The position numbers were made by a program, and so were the translations under genes. Shown piece after piece: positions 53,279 through 59,825 of a stretch of DNA of 64,000 nucleotides (the first letter of the stretch is position 1; each line of letters opens with the position of its first letter). Origin of the DNA: Alcanivorax hongdengensis A-11-3 (GTDB taxonomy: Bacteria; Pseudomonadota; Gammaproteobacteria; Pseudomonadales; Alcanivoracaceae); the NCBI RefSeq assembly GCF_000300995.1, contig NZ_AMRJ01000005.1:1-64000 (forward strand), written 5' to 3'. Below the pieces are notes generated by a model. That model was not told where the DNA came from. It saw only the letters and a list, made by a program, of their open reading frames with translations, and did not search any database.

Positions 53279-56104
53279 TCAGGGCGCCGGGCCGGCGCAG
53301 GCCTGGTAGACATTCAGGCTGCTGAAGATGCCCACCGCCGAGGCCATATCCAGCTGCACGCTGTCGAAGTCCCGGTCACTGTCCACGTAGAGGAATTGCT
53401 GGGAGCTATTCGCCCAGCCCAGCAATTGAAGGCTGATAAGGCTGCCACTCTGGCTCGAGGCCACCTCGTGACCATCCTTGAGCAGCACCACATTGAACTG
53501 GTTGAGCAGGCTGGCGCTGAGCAGCCGCTTGCCGGTGCTGACCACGAAGCCGGCCCGGTTGTGGCCGCTGTAGTCCGTGCCGGTGTCGGTATGCAGACGG
53601 GCGCCACCAAACAGTCCCAGCGTGACGTACATCTGCGCAGCGGTCTGCTGCTGACCATCGGTGGCCCGTTCGGGGGCAAACACGCCGCAGCCGAAACAGA
53701 CCAGACCGAAGCGGCTGCCGGTACTTGACGCCTGGGGGGCCTGCAACGGGCTGAGGCCGGCGCCAAAGGTGTCGGTGCAGGTGAACTGGGTATCACAGGC
53801 ATCCCCCTGGCCGTCCTGGTCGGTATCGGCCTGGTCGGCATTGGCGGTGGCCGGGCAGTTGTCGGTGCTGTCATCGACGCCGTCGCCGTCGGCGTCGGTG
53901 AGGGTATCACAGGCATCGCCCAGGCCGTCGCCGTCGGTGTCCAGCTGATCCGGGTTGTACTGGTTCGGGCAGTTGTCGGTGCTGTCGGTGAGGCCGTCGC
54001 CGTCGGAGTCAGTGAGGCTGTCGCAGGCGTCGCCCAGGCCGTCCCCATCGGTATCCAGCTGGTCGGCATTGGCGGTGGCCGGGCAGTTATCCGCGCCATT
54101 GGCCACGCCGTCGCCATCGCGGTCACCGTCACAGGCATCGCCCTGGCCATCGCCGTCGGCGTCCGACTGGTCGGCATTGGCGGTCAGCGGGCAGTTGTCA
54201 CTGCTGTTATCCAGACCGTCGTTGTCGTTGTCGCTGTCGCAGGCGTCGCCCTGGCCATCGCTGTCGCTATCGAGCTGGTCACTGTTGCCGATCAGCGGGC
54301 AGTTATCACTGTCGTCGTTGATGCCATCGTCATCACTGTCGCTGTCGCAGGCATTGCCCAGGCCGTCATTGTCAGTGTCGAGCTGGTCCGGGTTGGCGAT
54401 TAGCGGGCAGTTGTCACTGCCGTCGTTGTGCCCATCGTCATCGTCGTCGCTATCGCAGGCGTTGCCCTGGCCATCGTTGTCAGTGTCGAGCTGGTTGGCG
54501 TTGGCCACGGTGGGGCAGTTGTCGCTGTCATTATCAATGCCGTCACCATCGGTATCGGTGAGCGGGTCGCAGGCATCGCCGATGCCATCGCCGTCGCTGT
54601 CGAGCTGGTCGGCATTGCCGGTGGCCGGGCAGTTGTCGCTGCCATCGCTGATGCCGTCGCCATCGGTGTCCGTGTCGCAGGCATCACCAATACCGTCACC
54701 GTCGGTATCGTCCTGCAGCGGGTTGCCGGTGGCCGGGCAGTTATCGCTGTCGTTGTCGATACCGTCACCGTCGCTGTCGTCGTCACAGGCATCACCGCTG
54801 CCGTCGCTGTCACTGTCGAGCTGGTTGGCGTTGGCCGTGGCGGGGCAGTTGTCATTGTCGTTGTCGATGCCGTCACCATCACTGTCGTCGTCACAGGCAT
54901 CGCCGCTGCCATCCTGGTCCTGATCGCTCTGGTCAGGATTGGCGGCCAGGGGGCAATTGTCACTGCCATTGTCGATGCCGTCGCCGTCACTGTCGCTGTC
55001 GCAGGCATCGCCGATGCTGTCATGATCGGTATCGAGCTGGTCGGCATTGGCCTGATCCGGGCAATTGTCGGTGCCGTTGTCCTGACCATCGCCATCCCGG
55101 TCGTCGTCACAGGCGTCGCCCTGGCCGTCCTGGTCGCTGTCGCTCTGGTCAGCGTTGGCCAGGGCCGGGCAGTTGTCGGTGCTGTCCGACTGGCCGTCGC
55201 CGTCACTGTCGGTGTTGCTGTCACAGGCATCGCCGCTGCCATCGCCATCGGTATCCATCTGGTCCGGGTTGGCGGTCAGCGGGCAATTGTCATTGCTGTC
55301 GCTCTGGCCGTCGCCATCATCATCACTGTCACAGGCGTCGCCGCTGCCATCCGCGTCGGTATCGGTCTGGCTGGCATTGGCCACCAGCGGACAGTTGTCA
55401 TTGTCGTCGATGACGCCATCGTTATCGGTGTCGCTGTCGCAGGCATCGCCGGTGCCGTCACCGTCGGTGTCGGTCTGGATGGGGTTGGCGGTCAGCGGGC
55501 AGTTATCACTGCCATTGCCGATGCCGTCGCCATCCCGATCATCATCGCAGGCATCGCCATTGCCGTCGTTGTCGCTGTCCAGCTGGTCACTGTTGGCGAT
55601 GGTCGGGCAATTGTCGGTGCTGTCATCGATGCCATCCTTGTCGCTGTCGGTGTTGCTGTCACAGGCATTGCCACTACCGTCCTGGTCGCTGTCCGTCTGG
55701 TCCGGGTTGGCGGTCAACGGGCAGTTGTCGATTTGGTCGGGGACGCCGTCACCATCGCGATCGCTGTCACAGCTGTCACCGAGGCCGTCACCGTCGAGAT
55801 CGTTCTGGTCCGGATTGGCGACGGCCGGACAGTTGTCCGAGCCATTGGGCAGGCCATCATCGTCGATGTCGTCGTCACAGGCATTGCCCTGGCCGTCGCC
55901 ATCGGTGTCCAGCTGGCTGCTGTTGGCAATGCTGGGGCAGTTGTCACTGGTGTCGTTGATACCATCGCCGTCCTGGTCACCGTTGTTGAGGGTGCCAGTG
56001 GGGCGGGCCGTCGTGCCATCATCGCCGCCGTCGGCATTGCAGCCGGCCAGCAGTGTGGTGGCGAGAAGCGCGCTTAACACTAGCGCGGCGGGTTGCAGTT
56101 TCAT
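53279..56104 (-). CDS. Lipoprotein with 20 thrombospondin type-3 repeats
   Basis: A 941-residue outer-membrane-type lipoprotein. The signal peptide ends in the lipobox LAGC near residue 22. From about residue 45 to 770 run 20 tandem repeats of about 36-39 residues of the form DGDGxxDxxDNCPxxANxDQ followed by (D/S)DxDGxGDACD, the calcium-binding thrombospondin type-3 pattern, each with two Cys. A C-terminal domain of about 165 residues (from CTDTFGAG) has three Cys close together (VCFGCGVF) and looks like a beta-sandwich adhesin or ligand-binding domain. The start overlaps the OmpA-family stop by four bases. The protein probably forms a long calcium-stiffened stalk that shows its C-terminal domain outside the cell. 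Confidence 0.88.
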   Translation of the reverse strand: MKLQPAALVLSALLATTLLAGCNADGGDDGTTARPTGTLNNGDQDGDGINDTSDNCPSIANSSQLDTDGDGQGNACDDDIDDDGLPNGSDNCPAVANPDQNDLDGDGLGDSCDSDRDGDGVPDQIDNCPLTANPDQTDSDQDGSGNACDSNTDSDKDGIDDSTDNCPTIANSDQLDSDNDGNGDACDDDRDGDGIGNGSDNCPLTANPIQTDTDGDGTGDACDSDTDNDGVIDDNDNCPLVANASQTDTDADGSGDACDSDDDGDGQSDSNDNCPLTANPDQMDTDGDGSGDACDSNTDSDGDGQSDSTDNCPALANADQSDSDQDGQGDACDDDRDGDGQDNGTDNCPDQANADQLDTDHDSIGDACDSDSDGDGIDNGSDNCPLAANPDQSDQDQDGSGDACDDDSDGDGIDNDNDNCPATANANQLDSDSDGSGDACDDDSDGDGIDNDSDNCPATGNPLQDDTDGDGIGDACDTDTDGDGISDGSDNCPATGNADQLDSDGDGIGDACDPLTDTDGDGIDNDSDNCPTVANANQLDTDNDGQGNACDSDDDDDGHNDGSDNCPLIANPDQLDTDNDGLGNACDSDSDDDGINDDSDNCPLIGNSDQLDSDSDGQGDACDSDNDNDGLDNSSDNCPLTANADQSDADGDGQGDACDGDRDGDGVANGADNCPATANADQLDTDGDGLGDACDSLTDSDGDGLTDSTDNCPNQYNPDQLDTDGDGLGDACDTLTDADGDGVDDSTDNCPATANADQADTDQDGQGDACDTQFTCTDTFGAGLSPLQAPQASSTGSRFGLVCFGCGVFAPERATDGQQQTAAQMYVTLGLFGGARLHTDTGTDYSGHNRAGFVVSTGKRLLSASLLNQFNVVLLKDGHEVASSQSGSLISLQLLGWANSSQQFLYVDSDRDFDSVQLDMASAVGIFSSLNVYQACAGPAP

Positions 56105-57252
56105 TGTTGCGCTCCTTGCTCGATGACACGGAATTCCACACGGCGGTTCATGGCCCGGCCGGCCTGGGTCTCGTTGCTGGCGACCGGTTGCAGCTCACCA
56201 AAGCCTTCGGCGGTCAGTCGGTCGCCATCCACGCCGTGGCTGACCAGATAGCTACGCACCGCCTGGGCCCGTTGCCGTGACAGGGTCAGGTTGTAGGTGG
56301 CGGCACCGGTACTGTCGGTGTGGCCGGCCACTTCCACGTTGAAGTCGGTCTGTGCCTGGAGCGCGTTGACCAGTTGATCCAGCGGCCCCCTGGAAGTGGG
56401 GCTGATGGTGCTGGAGCCGGGCTCGAAGTTGATGTTGTTGAAGGTGATGGTCTGGTTGGCAATCATGCAGCCGCTGGCGTCCACCTTGGCGCCGGAAAGG
56501 GTGGCGGGGCAGCGGTCACGCTCGTCGGCAATGCCATCGCCGTCGCTGTCCACAAAGGGTTTTTCCACCACCTTTTCCACTTCGCGGGTCTGGTAGACCA
56601 CTTTTTCCACTTCCCGGATGCGGGTGTAGCCCAGCGGGATTTCCACGCCCAGGGAGTAGCGCCAGTCGCCAAAGCTGCCGGCATCGCCGGCGCCGCTGGC
56701 GTCGTCATAGAGATAGCGTGCTTCGGCGCGCAGTTTCAGTCCGTTATCAAATACCGGGCCGGTGACCGCGCCCAGGCCGGCATTGGCGTGGAAGGCAAAA
56801 CCGTCGTCCTCGTCAGGCAGCACGTCGCTGTAGATGGCTCCCAGGCCGGCAGCCAGGTAGGGCGTGAAGTGCCGGCGGTCGCCGAATGCATAGGCCAGCC
56901 CGGTGGTCAGGGCGCCCTGGTAATAGTCGGTGCCATTGCGGATGCCGGATTCCAGGTTGTAGCCGGCGAACTCGGTTTCCCACCAGACATGGTCGCTGAG
57001 CTGACGGCCATACTGCATGGCCATGCCGATGCCGTGCCGGGTAATGTTGCGGTCCTTGTCGAGCACCAGGTAGGAAAGCTGCGGGCTAAGGTACTGCCGC
57101 GGGCTGGCCTCCTCGTGGCTGATCTGGCTGTCGGCATGGGCACCGCTGGTGGCCAGCAGCACGGTGGCGGCCAGGCCGGCAAGGAACCGGTGGTGACGGT
57201 GTGCGAGACATGAAGCGGTACGGCGTTTCCCCATCAGGCGTGAAGCTGCCAT
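56101..57252 (-). CDS. OmpA-family outer-membrane protein with TSP3 linker
   Basis: A 383-residue OmpA-type protein. A signal peptide (cleavage after GAHA near residue 40) leads to an eight-stranded barrel-like N-terminal domain (about 45-215), then a short repeat KVVYQTREVEKVVEKP, one thrombospondin type-3-type segment DSDGDGIADERDRCP near residue 238, and a C-terminal peptidoglycan-binding OmpA domain with LTLSRQRAQAVRSYL near residue 328 and the NRRVEFRV end. AAGGA stands eight bases before the ATG. It is the first gene of an operon with the repeat lipoprotein. It links the outer membrane to the cell wall and could anchor or partner the lipoprotein. Confidence 0.92.
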   Translation of the reverse strand: MAASRLMGKRRTASCLAHRHHRFLAGLAATVLLATSGAHADSQISHEEASPRQYLSPQLSYLVLDKDRNITRHGIGMAMQYGRQLSDHVWWETEFAGYNLESGIRNGTDYYQGALTTGLAYAFGDRRHFTPYLAAGLGAIYSDVLPDEDDGFAFHANAGLGAVTGPVFDNGLKLRAEARYLYDDASGAGDAGSFGDWRYSLGVEIPLGYTRIREVEKVVYQTREVEKVVEKPFVDSDGDGIADERDRCPATLSGAKVDASGCMIANQTITFNNINFEPGSSTISPTSRGPLDQLVNALQAQTDFNVEVAGHTDSTGAATYNLTLSRQRAQAVRSYLVSHGVDGDRLTAEGFGELQPVASNETQAGRAMNRRVEFRVIEQGAQQ

Positions 57253-57461
57253 TTATAACGTCCTTGTGATTTTTTTTAGCGGGGCATTATGCGAATCGGG
57301 TCACAAATTATGCATTGTCAAAAAGTGCATATTTTTTGTTGAAAGTGGCCATTTTCAGACCACGGTCACGCCTTGTCTGTAGGACATTGTCGCGGCTAGG
57401 TAAAAGCGCTGAGAGGCTGGCAGGGTCGGGTAATGACAAAGGAGCAGGGCACAAAAAAGCC
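57253..57461 (-). promoter_or_regulatory. Upstream region of the OmpA-TSP3 operon
   Basis: A gene-free region rich in A and T. A TTGACA box (minus strand, 57316-57321) is a -35 candidate, but no clear -10 is found 16-18 bases away. An inverted repeat ATGCA/TGCAT surrounds it (57310-57330). It probably carries the promoter of the minus-strand operon. Confidence 0.4.
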
Positions 57462-57472
57462 CGCACGGGGCG
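57462..57472. repeat. Target-site duplication, left copy
   Basis: CGCACGGGGCG, repeated exactly at 57670-57680 on the other side of the MITE. Eleven bases is the length typical of IS4-group insertions. Confidence 0.85.
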
Positions 57473-57669
57473 TAATGCTGTTCACTTAAGCGGTGCAAAT
57501 CTGGCTCAACCCTTTCAGGCAGGTCCCCTCTCCCCTTGCGGGAGAGGGACAGGGAGAGGGTGCGGGCAAATTTCAATGACTTACCATTGATCTGGCTGTC
57601 ACGTCCCCCTCTCCCCAACCCCTCTCCCGCAAGGGGAGAGGGGCTTAAAAGCTTAAGTGAACAGCATTA
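57473..57669. mobile_element. IS4-type MITE, 197 bp
   Basis: Perfect 19-base terminal inverted repeats TAATGCTGTTCACTTAAGC (57473-57491) and its complement (57651-57669), flanked by an 11-base target duplication. The ends resemble those of IS4-group elements (TAATGC...GTTAAG). Inside are two 21-base hairpins that are inverted copies of each other (57527-57547 and 57621-57641), a type of small CT-rich repeat seen between genes in many proteobacteria. No coding capacity, so it would move only with a transposase supplied elsewhere. Confidence 0.88.
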
Positions 57670-57680
57670 CGCACGGGGCG
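57670..57680. repeat. Target-site duplication, right copy
   Basis: CGCACGGGGCG, identical to 57462-57472. Together they define the insertion point inside the loop of the min terminator. Confidence 0.85.
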
Positions 57681-57708
57681 GGCTTTCGGGTAGAACCGTG
57701 GCGGAAAA

Positions 57709-57963
57709 TCAGCTGTCTTCCGGCAGCGTGATATTCAGTTCCAGAATGTCACAGCCGGATTCCCGGTCCACTTGCACGTTGACGGCATCCTGGCCCACGG
57801 GCACATATTTGCGCACCACCATGAGCAGTTCCTCCTGCAGTTGCGGCAGGTAGTCGGGGCCGCCACGGCTCGATCGTTCCCGGGCCACGATAATCTGCAG
57901 GCGTTCCTTGGCCACAGAGGCTGATGTCTGCTTCTTGGGAAGCAGGTAACTGAAGATGCTCAT
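57709..57963 (-). CDS. minE: Cell division topological specificity factor MinE
   Basis: An 84-residue protein that stimulates the MinD ATPase and drives pole-to-pole oscillation of MinCD. The N-terminal amphipathic membrane- and MinD-binding region is MSIFSYLLPKKQTSASVAKE, followed by RLQIIVARERS and the C-terminal dimerisation domain with YLPQLQEELLMVVRKYV. Length matches the family. It lies two bases downstream of minD in the usual minC-minD-minE order and is the last gene of the operon; the terminator beyond it is interrupted by a MITE. Confidence 0.97.
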   Translation of the reverse strand: MSIFSYLLPKKQTSASVAKERLQIIVARERSSRGGPDYLPQLQEELLMVVRKYVPVGQDAVNVQVDRESGCDILELNITLPEDS

Positions 57964-57965
57964 CC

Positions 57966-58781
57966 TTAGCCTCCGAACAGACGGCCGAACAGACCTTTCT
58001 TGTTAAGGGTGACAAAACGGTGGGGCAGCTCATCGCCGAGGAAACGGGCCACGGCGTCCGCATAGGCCTGACCGGCGTCGGACTGGGTATCCAGTACCAC
58101 CGGCGAACCGGCATTACTGGCATTGAGTACCGCCTGGGATTCGGGAATCACCCCCAGCAGCTCAATGGCGAGGATTTCCTGCACGTCCTGCACCGAGAGC
58201 ATTTCACCTTTTTCTACCCGTTCCGGGGAATAGCGGGTCAGTAGCAGACGCGAGGGAATGTCGCCGTCGCCCTGTTCCGCATGGCGGGTCTTGCTGGCCA
58301 GAATGCCGATGATGCGATCCGAATCACGCACGCTGGAGACTTCCGGGTTGGTCACCACCACCGCTTCGTCGGCGAAGTAGGCGGCCATCAGGGCACCTTT
58401 TTCAATGCCGGCCGGGCTGTCACAGATGATGTAATCCATCTGCATGTCATCGCGCAGGGCGTTGAGCACTTTCTCCACGCCATCCTGGGTGAGAGCGTCC
58501 TTGTCGCGGGTCTGGGAGGCCGGCAGGATGAACAGGTTGTCCACCCGTTTGTCCTTGATCAGCGCCTGCTTGATGTTGGCGTCGCCGTTGATGACGTTTA
58601 CCAGGTCATAGACCACGCGGCGCTCACAGCCCATGATCAGGTCCAGGTTACGCAGGCCCACATCAAAATCGATCACGGTGGTTTTGAACCCCCGCAGGGC
58701 CAGGCCGGTGGCCAGCGCCGCGCTGGTGGTGGTTTTGCCGACGCCACCCTTGCCGGATGTCACGACCACGATCTTAGTCAC
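57966..58781 (-). CDS. minD: Septum site-determining ATPase MinD
   Basis: A 271-residue deviant-Walker ATPase that recruits MinC to the membrane. The ATP loop VTSGKGGVGKTTT is near residue 8, the catalytic switch region DFDVGLRNLDL near residue 39, ICDSPAGIEKGA near residue 120, and the C-terminal amphipathic membrane-targeting helix is KKGLFGRLFGG. The start is a GTG at 58781 with AAGGAG six bases upstream. It is the second gene of the operon, 29 bases after minC. Confidence 0.97.
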   Translation of the reverse strand: MTKIVVVTSGKGGVGKTTTSAALATGLALRGFKTTVIDFDVGLRNLDLIMGCERRVVYDLVNVINGDANIKQALIKDKRVDNLFILPASQTRDKDALTQDGVEKVLNALRDDMQMDYIICDSPAGIEKGALMAAYFADEAVVVTNPEVSSVRDSDRIIGILASKTRHAEQGDGDIPSRLLLTRYSPERVEKGEMLSVQDVQEILAIELLGVIPESQAVLNASNAGSPVVLDTQSDAGQAYADAVARFLGDELPHRFVTLNKKGLFGRLFGG

Positions 58782-58810
58782 GCTTGTCTCCTTTAGGTCT
58801 TCCTGGTGCA

Positions 58811-59527
58811 CTATTTCAGCGCGTTGAACTGCATGGCTTCACCTTCCAGGGAAAGGTGAACAGCCTGATTACGGTGCTCTTCGGGCAGGTCTTCGGCGAC
58901 CCGGTAATGGCCGGCGATGGAGACCAGCTCCGCATTGAGCTGCTGGCAGAAAATGCGCGCATTACCATTGCCGCGAATACCGGCCAGGGCGCGGCCGCGC
59001 AGATTGCTGTAGACGTGGATATTGCCTTCGGCCAGCAATTCTGCCCCGGGGCTCACCGGGGCCAGAACGATCATGTCTCCACGGCTGTAGACCTGCTGGC
59101 CGGAACGTACCGGCTGCTCCACCACCAGCGTTTCAATGGTGGATTCACTGCTGTTGTCGTCCTCGGCCTTGCGGGGTTCTTCCCGCCGCGCTACTTCCCG
59201 GCCGCCCAGCAGGCTGATCGAGCCGAGCCCCAGCATGGCGGCGGTTTCCGCATCCAGTTTTTCGTTGCGGGCCAGGGCCACCAGGTTTACATCCAGCCCG
59301 CGCAGGGTATCCACCGCGGTCAGCAGGCTGACCTGATCGGCATCCACGTGGTTGGCCACATCGATGACCACCGGTGCATCGCGCAACCACTGGGCGGCGT
59401 CGACCATTTTCTGGCTGACTTGCTGGTGCAGGGTGCCGGGGTCCAGATCGTTGAGTTGCAGGACCGTCATCATCAACATGCGGCCCTTGAATTCCAGGAT
59501 GGTGTTTTCTTCCACGACTGCTGTCAT
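58811..59527 (-). CDS. minC: Septum formation inhibitor MinC
   Basis: A 238-residue inhibitor of FtsZ assembly. The N-terminal domain (to about 105) contacts FtsZ, and the C-terminal beta-helix (about 120-235) dimerises and binds MinD; the RSGQQVYSRGDMIVLAPVS segment near residue 133 and the RGRALAGIRGN segment near 178 are characteristic. The ATG at 59527 (MTAVVEENTIL) has AGGT nine bases upstream; longer in-frame extensions are not conserved-looking. It opens the minCDE operon. Confidence 0.95.
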   Translation of the reverse strand: MTAVVEENTILEFKGRMLMMTVLQLNDLDPGTLHQQVSQKMVDAAQWLRDAPVVIDVANHVDADQVSLLTAVDTLRGLDVNLVALARNEKLDAETAAMLGLGSISLLGGREVARREEPRKAEDDNSSESTIETLVVEQPVRSGQQVYSRGDMIVLAPVSPGAELLAEGNIHVYSNLRGRALAGIRGNGNARIFCQQLNAELVSIAGHYRVAEDLPEEHRNQAVHLSLEGEAMQFNALK

Positions 59528-59711
59528 TACTGACCTGTTATCCAGTGGGCCGGCATGGGAATGGCGGGGCAGGCCCGGAGAATCGGAAATTGCGCCAAGC
59601 CTAGACGAAAGCGGTGAGGCGTAAAAGCGCCAAAAGGGTGATTGAATTGTTAAATCTCGGTGGCAGGGGGATGACAACAATGTCTCGGCGGGAAATTGCT
59701 CGATAAATCAG

Positions 59712-59734
59712 CAAAAAACCGGCGTAAAGCCGGT
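59712..59734 (-). terminator. Intrinsic terminator of fadE
   Basis: Stem ACCGGC/GCCGGT (59718-59723, 59729-59734), loop of five, with six T on the minus strand. It lies about 90 bases past the fadE stop. Confidence 0.85.
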
Positions 59735-59781
59735 GCTGTAAGTTTTTGTGTTTTTGTGGACTGGTTCGGCCCGCAAAGATG

Positions 59782-59807
59782 GCCGGCCACCCGCGTGGGT
59801 GGCCGGC
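59782..59807. repeat. GC-rich perfect hairpin after fadE
   Basis: Eleven-base-pair perfect stem GCCGGCCACCC/GGGTGGCCGGC with loop GCGT, starting 18 bases past the fadE stop. No T-run; it probably protects the mRNA 3' end together with the terminator beyond it. Confidence 0.75.
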
Positions 59808-59825
59808 TGGGGGCCGTACCGGGCT

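Larger units (their letters stand above)
57453..57686 (-). terminator. minCDE terminator split by a MITE
   Basis: The arms AAAGCCCG (57456-57463) and CGGGCTTT (57679-57686) would form an 8-base-pair stem with a CACGGGG loop, followed on the minus strand by six T (57453-57458). The MITE was inserted in the loop, duplicating 11 bases. The inverted repeats of the MITE could still fold the arms together as part of a larger hairpin. Confidence 0.7.
59528..59825. other. Intergenic region between fadE and minC
   Basis: A 298-base gap with two hairpins belonging to the fadE 3' end on its right side; the rest must hold the minC promoter, but no clear consensus pair is visible. A stretch of A/T-rich sequence at 59635-59655 upstream of minC is the likeliest promoter area. 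Confidence 0.4.

Noticed and set aside
53800-56000. CRISPR-like periodic repeats
   Set aside because: The period is about 108 bases, the repeats are coding, spacers are not unique and no cas genes are present.
54428-56077. A 549-codon open frame on the plus strand across the thrombospondin repeats
   Set aside because: It is the antisense reading of the tandem repeat. The resulting Val/Ala/Ile-rich periodic protein is a shadow of the real lipoprotein gene.
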